From Gymnothorax reevesii (taxonomy: Eukaryota; Chordata; Actinopteri; Anguilliformes; Muraenidae): a stretch of DNA of 64,000 nt. The notes beneath the pieces were generated by a model. It made no database searches. It saw only the letters and a list, made by a program, of their open reading frames with translations, and had not been told where the DNA came from. Location: contig CM056573.1 in the NCBI GenBank assembly GCA_029721435.1, positions 149,875,947-149,939,946 on the forward strand, written 5' to 3'. Of this stretch, positions 37,501 through 52,500 are shown one piece after another. Position 1 is the stretch's first letter. The number at the start of each line of letters is the position of its first letter. The position numbers were made by a program, and so were the translations under genes.

Positions 37501-40500
37501 GCAAGTTGAACAAAATACAAGATGGTGGCTGTGGCAGCCACATTTAACTTCAGATTGCGGCGAAAATAGATAGGCTTGTGTGGTAACTGTATCCTGATGT
37601 CCTCACCAAAAATCGTGATGATCGATGATGGCATTTTTCAGTTATCGCACGGAATAGAAATTCAAGATGGCAGCTGTGGCAGCCATATTTGATTTTGGAT
37701 CGCATCTGAAATTGAAAGGCTTGTGTAGTAACTGTACCCCAATGTTCTCGTCAAAAATCGTGATCATCAGTGATGCCATTTTTCAGTTATCATGCAGAAT
37801 CAAATGTGGACGGACAGACCCACAGACAGACAAACGGTCAGATGGACAGACGGATGCTGTGCATGACGACAATACCGCTCTGGGCTGAGGGGTAAATATG
37901 AGTATCCATCCAGATCTACAGCGCCAAATCCCAGGGATCAGAGGATCAGACATAACATATTGCTGTTACACCTTACACATTACTCAAAGCACAGGATAAT
38001 ATATGAACCAGAAAATGATAACTTCCCTACTTTTGCACTTACTGTGAGATGCATGCGACTGAAGCTTCTCCCATACTTTGGAAGAGAGAGAGCCAAGGTG
38101 TTCAGCCACATCGATGAGTGACCCTGGGACACTTGGTGGATCAGCAGCAGTCCATTGGGCTCTGTGGCGACATACTTCAGTCAGATCTAATACATGAGTA
38201 ATGTCAGTCATGTCCAATATATGTGGACCAGAGGCAGAATTTCAGGGGTCAGAAATGAAAGATCTGTGCTCCTCCCACCGAGTAGCTCAGCTCAACAGTT
38301 TCACTAAATAGCGCTAGCTTCTAGCTATAGAATTCTGTCAATCCAAGTAACTGGAGTGGCGTGCCATCAGAGGTATAGAAGCCTTTCGTAGATTAATTAT
38401 TGTTTAATTATTTGCTGAATAATCAAAACCAATTTATAAACCAATAATGATTATGCATTTACAACAAAATGACAAAGAAATCACCAACAGGCTACATTCT
38501 AAGTGATCATATTATATATGGGATATTGTAAGGATGGCAATAATGCAAATAATTAATTCAAACCTTTCTCTGAATTCCATCCCCCATTTTTTTTTTTAGC
38601 AGTCATTTAACATACACTTAAAAATAGGAAACGTCTTCTGACGTCTATTACGAACCATATCAAACATTGACATAAAATGGCATGAGCTTAACTGACAAAT
38701 GTGTGTTGTTTAAAATCCAACAAATTCAGAATCTTCAAAAGACATGATATTTTCTTATCACCAATGTAGATTAGACAATTTCTGATAAATTGGGAGATCT
38801 AATGAACAATTATGCCAACTAAAATATATTGCCTGTCATTATATCAATTAATCTTCAAGCCTGAGCAAATTAATGTTTGCTAGCTAATAAAAAAACTGAA
38901 TGGGAATTGGTTTGGAGTAATCGTGAGTGACAAGGTGAGGTTGCAGAAGGGCTTTCATACCCCTGACGGCACATCACAGGGCGATGATGCATTCCTTTAA
39001 AACCAATTCTCATACAAAATTTGTGCAAATCTGCGCCATTTTATGAGCTGCAGAATCTTCTAATGACGCATTCATGTGGATAAGAAATCCCTCAGCATGT
39101 TGTAATGCAATGAAAAATACTGCAATCAAAAATCAACTGGCCAGTATTTCAAACAATTAGTTTTGGCAACTGTGCAAATCAGTGTTTGGTTGCTAATGAA
39201 GTTAAGAAAACTGCCACAGAATCAGATTAATCAAGCTTTAAAAGTGAGATTGCCAAAGGCCTCTCATAACTCCAACAGCAAGCCACTGGGCAACTGGAAC
39301 ACCATACTGCAATGGATTTGTACTACCTCAATTCCACAAGAATAGGTACAGTATGTTAAATGCTAAATAAAAAAGAAAACAGTGATTTATGCATTTTACC
39401 TGCATTTAGCAGAAAACTACACGAAGGAAAATATTTGTAAGCTTCACCAGATCAACTTCACTGAATTTTGTAAATATTTGCCAAGTTCCAAATTTGATGC
39501 CTGCAACATGTACCAGAACAACTGGGACAGTTGAATCGAAAATCTAGAAAAGTTACAGGAAAGTTGAGAAAAACAGATGTTTGGAACATTCCCCAGGCTA
39601 ACAGGTGAATAGATAACAAGTGATTTGATTATGACTCTGTGTAAAATGAGCAGTCACAAAAGGCACCGCCATTTACTCAAAAGATGGTTAGCTATACATC
39701 TCTTTCCCATAAGCTGCAAGAACAAATAGTCACACAGTTTAAAAACAAAATTTCTCAATGCCTGATTGCACAAAGCTTTGGGATTTCACCATTGACAGTA
39801 TATAATATACTGAGAACATTCAGTGAATCCGGATCTGTGTCCTAAGAATAAATGACCCAATACCAATGCTGGAAGCATATGACCTTCAAGCCCTCAAATG
39901 TCACTGCATGGAGAATTGCAGTAGAATGAACATAACCACAAAAGCTCAAACACGCTGCAGAAAACCTGCAGACACGGGTCATTGCCAATATTGCCAATAA
40001 TCACAGATGATGAAAAATACCTTCTTCTATGATTGTTGGCGGGTTGGCAAACCAGTTTACATTACTCATATCCTTCGGCTAAAGCTCTTAAGTACTGCTT
40101 TGAATCCTCACATTTCCATATAAAACCCCTCAATATAAAAAAGCATAATGCCTGAGTAACTAAGATATACAAATGTGATGTAAAATAATGGCGAATTAGG
40201 AATGATGGAAGTAGATTTAAACTTGCAGTCGAGCGCATTTACTTCGTTTAAAGTAGTGAGCATTCACAGTAATCGTGACACAGCTTGTCGGTAAACTTGC
40301 AGCCAACTCATATGACGATTCGTCACTCCACATAACTGTGCTGAGCCACTCTGAATCAAACTTTCTAGATTAAGAAGTTTTGGTTGGATTTTTTTATTCA
40401 TTTATAATTATTTTTTTTTTAGCAGAGTGCATTTCCCCGTTTCCAGCTTTTTCTATCGACAGTTAAATGCAGCAAAAGTTAATCAGCAAATGGTGGCACA

Positions 40501-43500
40501 GAAGGTCTGAGAAGTGCATCCTCGTACTACTCGAAAATTTTCTGACGCATAATTTGATGTCAAGAAAATTTACAGCGTCATATTTTGACGTTTTGGGCAT
40601 GGTCCATTTTTTCTTGCCCAGGGATGTACAAACAGCTGTCCCAGCTTCATTGGAACATGTTGCAGACAAAACATTTCAAAAAGGCAATTATTCTTTTAAA
40701 AAATCAACAACAACAATAACAAAAAACAATAAAGTTGATGAGTTAAAACTTTACTTAGAACCCCAAATTCCAAAGAAGTTGGGACGTTGTGTAAAACGTG
40801 AATAAAAACAGAATGCAATGATTTGCAAATCTCACAAACCCACATTTTATTCATAATAGGACATAGAAAACATATCAGATATTGAAAGTGAGAAATTTTA
40901 CCATTTCATGAAAAATATTAGCTCATTTTGAAATTGATAGCAGCAACACACCTCAAACAGACAGAGGCAACAAAAGGCCGAAGAAGTAAGTGGTACTAAT
41001 AAAAAATAACTGGAGAAGCATTTTGCAACTAATTAGGTTAATTGACAACGGATCAGTAACATGACTGGGTGTAAAAAGAGAATTTTGGAATGGTAGGTCT
41101 CTCAGAGGTAAAGATAGGCAGAGGTTCACCACTCTGAGAAAAACTTCAGAATTTTCAGAAAAATGTTCCCCAATGTAAAATTGCAAAGACTTTGAATATC
41201 CCGCCATCCACAGTACATAATATCATCAAAAGATTCAGAGAATCTTGAGAAATCTCTGTGCATAAGGGACAAGTCCGAAGGTCAATATTGGATGCTTGTG
41301 ATCTTCAGGCACTGTATGAAAAACAGGCCTGACTCTGCCCTGGAATTCACTGCATGGGCTCAGGAACACTTCCAGAAATCACATTCAGAAATGCCGCTAT
41401 TTTCTCTGGGCCAAAGCTCATTTAAAATGAACAAGAGAACAATATTGCTCTCCCAAAACTCCGGCAATTGGTATCCTTACTTCCCAGATATTTACAGACT
41501 GTTGATAAAAGAAGAGGGGATGCGACGCAATGGTAAACATGGCCCTGTCCCAACTTTTTGAGGTGTGTTGCTGCCATAAAATTCAAAATGAGCCAATATT
41601 TTTCATGAAATGGTTAAATGTCTCACTTTCAACATCTGAAATGTTGTCAATGTTCAACTGTGAATGGGATAATGAGATTCGCAAATCATTGTATTCCATT
41701 TTTATGCACGTTTTATACAACATCCCAATTTCATTGGAATTGGGGTTTGTATTTTGTATTTTTTTCAATGGAATACAAGCTGAAATACGTTCAACAAAAA
41801 TATAAACGCAACACTTTTGTTTTTGCTCCCATTTGTCATGAGATGGACTCAAAGATCTAAAATTCATTCCAGATACACAATATTACCATTTCTCTCAAAC
41901 ATTGTTCACAAATCTGTCTAAATGTGTGATAGTGAGCACTTTTGCTTTGCTGAGACAATCCATCCCACCTCACAGGTGTGCCACATCAAGATGCTCATCA
42001 GACACCATGATTAGTGCACAGGTGTACCTTAGACTGTCCACAATAAAAGGCCACTCTGAAATGTGCAGTTTTTGCTTTATTGGGGGTCTGGGGACTCAGA
42101 ACCAGTCAGTATCTGGTGTGACCACCATTTGCCTCATGCAGTGCAACACATCTTCTTCGCATAGAGTTTATCAGATTGTCAATTGTGGCCTGTGGAATGT
42201 TGGTCCCCTCCTCTTCAATGGCTGTGCGAAGTTGCTGGATATTAGTGGAAACTGGTACGCGCTGTCGTATACACCGGTCAAGCACATCCCAAACATGCTC
42301 AATGGGTTACATGTCCGGTGAGTATGCTGGCCATGCAAGAACTGGGACATTTTCAGCTTCCAAGAATTGTGTACAGATCCTTGTAACATGGGGCCATGCA
42401 TTATCTTGCTGAAACATGAGGTGATGTTCATGGATGTATGGCACAACATTGGGCCTCAGGATCTCATCACGGTATCTCTGTGCATTCAAAATGCCGTCAA
42501 TAAAATGCACCTGTGTTCTTCGTCCATAACAGATGCCTGCCCATACCATAACCCCACCACCACCATGGGCCACTCGATCCAAAACAGTGACATCAGCAAA
42601 GTGCAAAGGTCCTGGGCTGGTGTGGTTACACGTGGTCTGCGGTTGTGAGGCCGGTTGGATGTACTGCCATATTCTCTGAAACGCCTTTGGAGGCGGCTTA
42701 TGGTGGAGAAATGAACATTCAATGCCCGAGCAACAGATCTGGTTGACATTCCTGCTGTCAGCATGCCAATTGCACGCTCCCTCAATGCTTGCGCCATCTG
42801 TGGCATTTTGCTGTGAGACAAAACTGCACATTTCAGAGTGGCCTTTTATTGTGGGCAGTCTAAGGTACACCTGTGCACTAGTCATGGTGTCTGATGAGCA
42901 TCTTGATGTGGCACACCTGTGAGGTGGGATGGATTGTCTCAGCAAAGCAAAAAAGCTCACTATCACACATTTAGACAGATTTGTGAACAATGTTTGAGAG
43001 AAATGGTAATATTGTGTATCTGGAATGAATTTTAGATCTTTGAGTCCATCTCATGACAAATGGGAGCAAAAACAAAAGTGTTGCATTTATATTTTTGTTG
43101 AGTGTAGATTTTAAATTTTACTCCTTCAACTCTAATTTACATTTCATTCATTGGAGAAATTCTCCTGGAATTGAGATTTTAATTTCTGAACCAGGATTTT
43201 CCTCCAGTGGTGTGGACCGAACTCATAAAATGGCAAATGATGAGACATGCAAACTGGGGGTGAAGGGGTAGGGGTTCATATTACCTTTGTTTCAAAGCTT
43301 GGAAATTCTGTGAGAGAAGGAAATAAATTGTATGACAACATAATTATTAATGACAAGATGGGGCTTAGCTTGTTGACCTAATTCAGGCAGAAAAACACAA
43401 GACATACTCTCATTCTTAAAAAAAAAAAAACTCCCATGAATACATGTCCCTGCAAAGGCCTGGCTGCAGTTTATTTCTTATTCACAGCTTCACATTCAGA

Positions 43501-46500
43501 ATCCTCAGACCCCTTCATATATTTTTTCTTTCATGCAATTTTCTGAGCCAATTCAGTACGATTCTGAAAGGCATAATTTGTCAAGGACAGTAAGGTTCAC
43601 ACTGTCCTCAATGAAGAGAATACAAGTTGTAAACAAAATTATTCATGCCTGTCACAGTACATGCATCATGCGAAGAAACATGATTACCAAGTTTTCTTGC
43701 AGCCTCCAACTTGAAAGCAAATTTTGCAGGCTTTACTTGCTTTGGCCCATTCATGATACTACTAACAACTGCACAGTGGGTCCAGTCCTTTTCAGTCAGT
43801 CACATTTCAATATGGCCCAAATGGGTTTTCCACGCCAATCGCAGTGGCAAAAATGGCTGCATGGTCCATGTATCATGAAAACGGACATACACCCAAAAGA
43901 AAAGTTATTTTCTCTCGGCCAAGAACCTTTTTAAAGCTCAGAAACGCATGAAATCCAGCTTTTTACTCACAGCTCTACTGGAAGATGGTGGCAAATTTGA
44001 CATATTTTACTCAGTTTAGGCCATTCATTCAGGACCCTTCAGCAAAACAGAATAACATTATAATAGGCCTTAAATCTGCTCCATTGAGTGGTAAAAAGAA
44101 TGGCCCAAGGTGAGCAAAGCCGGAGAAATTCTACACAATTGTCCAGCAAAATTACATTTTGGCTCCATCAAGCCTAGAGTGGTGATAAAGAAACTGGGTT
44201 TTCACGTGTCTTCACATCGTGCATACACTGAGACAGGAACATTTGAATAACCTAAATACATTTAACCCTTTCATTAGCAGTGGCCCAAGGGATGACTGCC
44301 AGGCATAATTGTTGTACTGTCAAGTATTGGGCTATTTTGTAGAACTGTATACCATTCAAAAGTTTGAGGACAGCATTCTAAACATGTAAGCCATTTTATG
44401 ATGCAAATTCAATAGGAAAAATAGTATTTAAAATTGTGTCATAACAACCCTCAGCCTGACGATGCAGTCTCACAGGTTCAATTGTATAGCATTGCTCTGA
44501 TTAGTCAAAACATATTGAAATCGATGTTCTTAGCCCATCAGCACTCACTCTAATATAAAAAGAAAATTATTTGAGTTTACACAGACAGCCAGTGGTTTGA
44601 AACATCTAAAAGGTGGCTGTGTATGGTAGCCAAGGGATTATTTTTTATGAGGAGGAATTGTTTCAATGGTTTCTTTCATGAGGGAATTTTGTCATTAAAG
44701 CAAAGGAGTTTTGGAAGTAACTTTATTACCCATATGTCATCGCACATCAGTTACAGGGAACAGGAAGGGTAAATTGGGATCAAAATTTAGCTACATATGG
44801 GGGAAAAGACCTCAAATAAGAAAGGCATAAAACTACTGCAAAAGGGGTCTTGACTGTGGCTAGGAATGCAAGGAAATTTAGACTCTCCAAAATTGTTACG
44901 TGAAACGCGCACAAACATGACCAAGAAAAAAATCCGTAAAATATTCATTTTTGGTTAAAGAACCATAACATTTGAACCAGCAGTTGTATATCTGTCTAGC
45001 TGTGGCTGTATTATTTTTCTATGCTGACGAAGCTTGGTCACAGTGCCACTGGGGCAGAGAAAACAGAATCTTTTTCTGTCAGATAAAAACTTATGTTTCC
45101 AGTGTTAGAACTCAAATGGGGGTAATACTGTCAGTAATTCTGATTATTTGAGAGCAATCTACTAAGTGTCATCTTTTTAAATGAGACCATGATTATACTT
45201 GTAGTCAAAGTGGTTCATGAACAGTAAGCATTTTAGTTTGGGAGGAAATTTCCCTGAAAAAAAAACAAAAACAAAAAAACTTCAAAGGGTTAAAAGGCAA
45301 CTTTTTAACTCTGGTGGCTTATGCATATAAATGCGACAATATTTTTGTTCATCTTCTTTCCTTCTAAAGTAAGAAAGCCTTGAATATTGTGCCCAGTGGC
45401 TGCTAGTCTAGTCAAGGCTTCGCGCCACACACTGTATTGGTACCCTGCCAATGTCTCATGAAAAAACTAGGATGCTCAGCAGTGTCTAGGCCACCCTATG
45501 TATCAGCCATGTTCTGGACTGCATGTTTACTACATGCTGCGGCAGAATATACTGGATACTAAAGTACATGCTACTCTCCTTAGTAGTATACAGCATAGTA
45601 GCTGGTATGTGATAATAATAGTGCACCTTGAGGAGAGCAAATAGCCTCAATGATGCCGGTCCAGCGTTATGTGCAGAGAATAAGCTTGAACAAGTCAGGT
45701 TCGTATTATAATGTTTGCCTCCTGCAGAAAAAAAAGCAACCTTTTTGCCTGCGAGTGCACTTCTAAAATAATTTCATGGTCCTGCATATTTGATGATTTC
45801 ATTAGTTTCCTAATTAATTTACCTCTTCAGAGGAGCCCAGATGTCACTTCTGCTGCATGCCTGTCTGAGAAGTTGCCCTTTTGATCACACTGCAAGCACA
45901 ATGTTTGAGCTCCCAGGCAGTTCCAACACCAGTTTATAATCTGGCCATCATGAGCTGGGCAAACTTTACATGAAATTCCAACAAGACTCAGGAGCAACCA
46001 AGCTGCTATAAGAGGTGTCATGACGAATGAAGGCTTAGGTCGAAACATGTTGCGACGTACCCGAGTGCCAAACTTAATGAGTATGCAAGAAAACGGTCTT
46101 TGGTAACAATTTGATCGCTAACCAGTCCTTTTCAATTTGTCCTGGCCCCAAGTGCCTTTGCCGGACTGATGCCATGTTTAGCAGCAAGTTTTAAATGAGC
46201 CAGTCTGAAGCAAGTAATACTATGCCAACTTTCTCAAACTCAGTCACTGAGAGCAAAACATATGGTATGTGTTCATGCCATGCATTGATATGGGCAATTG
46301 ATTGTTTATTAGAGGTCAGTTCATTTGTAGCAAGCACTTACACTGCACTATTTTGACCCAAAGTTTCTGACAGTGTCGGTCATCCAACAGAGGCCAACGG
46401 AGATTAACTCAGCTGTCTATGATTCGCCTTCATCCCAATGAGGACAGAGAAAATTTGACAATGGAAGACATAATTCTCTTTGCTAACAATACACACAGTT

Positions 46501-49500
46501 TCCTTCATTTAGCCGAACCACAAGGTCCAGCTATACCAGGCACTGTAATAATGGTATTCATCTGTGAAGGGTTAAAGGTGGTTGCTTTCAGTACCTGTAG
46601 GAACGACAGGTCATCTGCACCCATCTCCCTTCTAACAGAACGGATGATGTCAGCCAGTGCAGCCATGTCTTTCTTCAGGGCACTGATCCTTTCCTCCATC
46701 ATCTGTTTCTTCTTTTGTTCCTCCTCTTTCAGCAGGGCAATCCTTTTCTCCTCTTCCTCATACAGAAACCGATGGAGCTTCTCAAACTCCATCTTGATCT
46801 GTTTTTCTGTCTGTTGAGCTTGGTTCTAAGGGGGAATGCATTCTTATAGCTCTTCATGCAAGTCCATGTAAAACGTATAAATTGCACTCTCTTTGAATTT
46901 GTTCTTTCAAAGACATTTCTCATTTCAAAACTACACGAGTACAAATTCAATGTACGACAGGTGTAAAGTAAAACCTTTTTCAAACGGCAGAGCAGCAAAA
47001 ATGAGCCCCTTCTTGGACAGCATTACTAAACCATTTATTGCCACCATGGCTTCCTTTTGTTGTGAACTCCGATCCCAGATTTTCCATCATATCATTTAAA
47101 AGAACATATCATTAGCAATATAGTGAGTAAAACCCATTAAATTAACAAAATTAGGGCTTAAATCAGAAACAAACAGATTACCTGATATTCACATAAAGAT
47201 TTCATGTTCAGCCATATTTAAATTAAGCCACACCATTACATTACTTAAAATGTAAACCATATATTCAAATCACATCTAAATTTTTTGTCAATGGTGAATT
47301 ATATTCCTTGTAGGTGCACGGGAAAAATGCAACAAATTTACCTGAATATATTCCGAAGTGGTGGCATATTTGTGCCTAACTCTTTTAAAGACTTCCATTT
47401 TCTCCTCCAAAGCGCTCAGTTTAATCTCCAATTCCTCCTGAAATAAAAAGGCAATTTCAAACATTTCCTTGCAGGTGTGAAAACACATCTCTCTTTTGCA
47501 GAAGAATAAAAAGACCGACAGCAATCTGCAGTTATTTAAATCGTTTCACAAAGAGTAGTCAAATTTGGCAGAATTTTTTTTTTTTTTTTAATAAATTTGG
47601 CATCTCCAATCCCAATCGAATCTGGAATGCCCAATTGGTGAACTATGTACAAGGCTTGCTCGTTTGCGACCCCTTGTTGCCAACTCAGGAGAGTGAAGAC
47701 AGTTCACGGCTCTCCTCCAAAGCATGTGCCTGTCAGCCACTGCTTCTTATACACTCATTGGTTGAATCTTCACAAGTTCAGAACGAGGGCGGAGGATACC
47801 TGGACATGAACAGGCCTAGAATCTTCCTGACGAGCGCCCATCTGGCCAACAGGAAGCACTTGAGCAATGAATAAAGCTATTTATTTATTTCTGTTTCCCG
47901 ACAGTCCCTTCCCAAAATTAGGCAGCATTTTTTGAGGTCAGTTTGACCTAAAATGACTGCCATAAATGATCTCTCCATTCGCACAAAAGTGCATAGGCAA
48001 TTCCTCTTAATGTTGTACTAGGTGAATCACTCATAATTTCTAATTCACTCATGCGGCAGTATTGCATAAAATTGATTTTAAAAGTAAGAGATTTAAAACA
48101 TACACCAGAGACTGTACCTTGCATATCTTTTTCAACCATTCACTGCAAAACTTAGAATGATCTGGTGATCATTTACAGAAGTCATTCAGTTAAGAACCAG
48201 TAACGATAAGGTGAGGAAATCGCTCACACATCGGTACAACTTGAATCCATTAAACAGTCGATCAGTAACCCAATTAAAAATAGGACCATGGGTCCTGTAG
48301 CTTACCAGCAAGCAGTCTTACAGTAATGATACAAGTTATGAAAATTTCATGTGAAGTTTGACATTTGAATCCATGAAAATCAATGTCAAGGTCACTAAAT
48401 AAAAGTTCACATACATTTTTAACACCTTCTGTAATACAATCCTAAGCTCTGAAGCAGTTTTAGTGATACAAGTAATTATAATATGTCAATATGTATTCAA
48501 TATGTCAATTGAGAACTTTAATGGTCACAGAATGTCAAGTTGTAGTCAGCAAATGGATTTCATATATGACTTTCTAAATATCTCTATTCAGACCCTGGCT
48601 CCATCTGTGACCATTTTGGTGACAAAAGTCAGGGTAATTTCACTGCCGAGTTTGACCCTCAAAGGTCACTGACAGTCAAGTTGAATGTCACCAAATGAAA
48701 GTTCATATGTGACTTCCTAGATGTCAGTTACACAAACCTAGGCTCCATCTGTGACTGTTTTAGTGATACAAGTCACTGAATTTTCACTGGGTCACATTTG
48801 ACCATTGAAGGTCAATACGAAGGTCACCAAATGAAAATTAATATAAAGTCTTATATGACTTTGTTCATATATGTCTCTAATAAAAACCTAGACTCCATCC
48901 GTGACCGTTTTGGCAATACAAGTCATTGTAATTGTATTATGTCAAGTTTGACCTTCAAATATCATCAAGTCAAGCTGAATGTCACCAAATGAAAGTTCAT
49001 ATATGACTTCCTATGTCAGTAACACAATCCTAGGCTCCATCTGTGACCTTTTCAATGACAGAGGTCATTGAATTTTCTCTAGGCCAAGTTAGACCTACGA
49101 AAGGTAAATATGAAGGTCACCAAATTAAAGTTCATACATGACTTCCTATACATCTCCAATACAAGCCTGCACTCAATCTGTAACGATTTTGCTGATATAA
49201 GTAATTAAAATTTCACTGTACAGTTTGGCCGTTAAAAGCCACTGAGGGTCAAGTTCAAGGTCACCCAATGACACTTCATACATGACTTACTATATGGCCA
49301 CAATACAAACCTAAGCTCTATCTGTAACAGTTTTGGTGATAGCAGTCATTGAAATCTCACTATGTGAAGTTTGACATTCAAAGGTCACAGAAGGTCAAGT
49401 TCAAGGACACCAAATGAAAGTTCATGAATGACTTCCTATACATCTCCAATACAAACCAAAACTATCTATAACCATTTTGCTGATAAAAGTCATTGAAATT

Positions 49501-52500
49501 TCACTGTGAAGTTTGGGAATTGAAGGTCACTGAAGGTCAAATTCAATGTCACCAAATGAAACTTCATACATGAGTTCCCATATGCCTGCAATACAAATCT
49601 AAGCTCTATCTGTAATAGTTTCGGTGATGGAAGTCATTGAAATTTCACAATGTGAAGTTTGACCTTCGAAGGAAGTACAGCATCCCCATTAGACCCACTT
49701 CTGCTAATTCAATCAAAATAGCACTCGCACTGTACATTAAGTGTATAAAGGTGAGTTGATTGAGTGATTTAGAAAAAAGTTATCAGATAGTTTTTGAGAA
49801 ATAATTTTTTGAAATTTCAAGTCATATCTTTTAACATTGTTAATATATTCCCTGACCCTGAATTTGACCTTTCAAAGTCATCTGCGGTCAAATTTAATAT
49901 TGCCAAAATAGAGGTCATATATGACTTCCCATATGTCAATAATACAAACTTAACCTCTATCTGCAACCATTTGGCCTCCATAGGCCATCTTGCTTATTCA
50001 TAAAGCACAGCGCCCCCACTAGACCCACTTCCGTCTATTTAATCAAAATGGCGCTCGCACTATATATTGACGGTACCAAGGGAAGTTGATTGCCTGATTT
50101 AGAAAAAAAATTATCATGTGGTTTTTGAGAATTAATTTTTTGAAATTTGAAGTCCTATCTTTTAACAGTGATAATATTTTCCTAGACCTCAAGTTTGACC
50201 TCTCAAAGTCACCTGAGGTCAACTTCAACATAGCCAATGTAGAGGTCATATATGACTTCCTATATGTCAATAATACAGACTTTATCTGTATCTGCAACCA
50301 TTTGGCCTCCACAGGCCATCTTGCTCATTCATAAAGTTTAGCGCCCCCAATAGACCCACTTCCATCAATTCAATCAAAATGGCGCAATCACTGTACATTG
50401 ACGGTACCAAGGTAAGTTGATTGCCCGATTTAGAAAGAAAATTATCACTCAGTTTTTGAGAAATTATTTTATAAAATTTCTAAGTCCTATCTTTAACATT
50501 GGAGTGAAAATTTCAAGGGCCCATAAAACGGACAAAAATGATTCAATCAAAAATCCAAGAAAAATGTCCAGTAGTATGTTACTGCAAATTTACAGGAAAA
50601 TTCATCAGGCCAAAAAAAAAAGATGAATAAAAAATGTTCCGAATGACAGACACCACAACATGAAAATAGCTTATTGGCCCATAGGGCCGGTAAGCTAAAA
50701 ATGAGCACAACTGCACATTTGAGCCCCAGTTCCAAGACATCCTTGGGCAAAAATTCCATCTTTCCCTTTTATTCTCTAGATAAGTTGAGCATTCTTCCAC
50801 TCTCAAGGAGCACGACTGATGTTATGGGACCCCTTTCCTGTGACAGATGTTACCATTACTGACCCCCTGCCAAGCCAAACCTTCTGACTGACTTTGATTA
50901 TTATTGACTGTAACTAAGAGAATTGAAAAAGTTAATATTCCATCTTCTTTTCTTCCAACAAACATAATCCAGAATTTCCACGATGGATGTTACAGTGACT
51001 GGGAAGATTAAGTCAACCCTACCCAGTGGCCTGCAAACTTCCACAGGAGAGTTTAAGCTCCTCTATACTCAAAATTTATCCATAACAAATTGAACTAGAA
51101 CGGGCACTCGGTAGAGCGCATACCTTCGCCGACGCCACTGAATCCCTCGCCACTGGCGTTGGTTTCATACCGATCGGATAAAAATTGACCGAGATATGGC
51201 CGAAAGTCGGTTTTGACCTTTTCGTGGCCTTGACCTTGACCTTTGACCCGATCACTCCCAAAATCTAATCGATTGATCCTCAGGTCATGCCAAATCAACC
51301 CACCAAATTTTATGAAATTCCGTTTGGTACTTTTTGAGTTATTCGATACACATACACACAGACAGACACACAAACAAATAAATACACGGGGATCAAAACA
51401 TTACCTTCGTCAGCAAAGTCGCTGGCGAAGGTAACTAGAAAAGCAATCAGAGAGCGCGGAACCTCCGCCAGGGGGCAGCAAAGCCAAAAGCACGGCGATT
51501 GGAACTCCGGCCCATTGGAAAGACTTGAAATCTTGAACTTTGGCGTATATCTCAGCAGCACTTTGGCCTAGATATGCCAAAATTTAATCACCTTTTCCTT
51601 GAGTTAATATTCACCTACCCTGAAAATTTCGTCAAAATCCGGCCATAAGTTTTTGAGTTATGTTGTATGCAAACAAACCAACAAACAAACGGCACCGAAA
51701 ACATATAACTCATACCTCACATATACATTAATGTTATGTTCATGTTCTGTCTCGCCTTGTCTGTTCTAGGTCCTATCCCGTACTGCCAATGGAATCCTCT
51801 TCATGTCAGCGTTCCAGTCCACGTCTTGTTTTCTCTAGAGCATGCACAGCTTCTTCATTATTGGCTGGCTGTGGCATTTCCATATTCCTTCAGTGCTGTT
51901 CTGGTTTCGGGACTAAAGATGTGTCAATTAACAGTTTTTAGTTCCTAACATCTACTAATATTTACAGGAGGTTCTGCTTTGACAGGCACTTTACTAATAT
52001 TACTAATTTAGGTAGGGTGTTAATTGCCATGATTTCCTGCCTAAATATTATTTCAGATCTTGCTTTATTTTGCTACGTAACTTTTTCACGCTTCCTTCAA
52101 TCTGCAAACGTCATTGGTACTTAGCGGAGCACGCCCATTTTCTTAATGGGCTTGTTATGTCATTACACCTTGTCCAATGTCTCATGTTCATGCTTTGTTC
52201 CCTCCCTGTTCTGCCCAGGTGTTCTTTGTCTCTGATCAAGCCCTGTTCCTTTATATTCCATAGAGGCATTCCAGTTGGCAGTCAGATTATTGTGTTTTCC
52301 ATGCAGGTTGTGTCTATCGCGGTTCATGCCATGTATTTCTTGCTATGTCATTAGTCTTGATTATGCTATTACATTTGTACAACCTAATTGTTTTAGTTTT
52401 TGGAGTATAGTTTTTCATTGCCCTCGTGCCCCTTAACCCGCCAGTTTTATAGTTTAATTTTTCAGCTTTTTAAGTGTCGTTTTTTTGTTGTTGTTGTTAG

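Noticed and set aside
46419..46817. 132-codon plus-strand frame
   Set aside because: It is the antisense shadow of TRIM exon 3, whose coiled-coil composition yields a long open complement.
48345..49680. CRISPR-like array
   Set aside because: Repeats are long (about 143 bp), diverged and contiguous, without short repeats separated by unique spacers, and the genome is eukaryotic.
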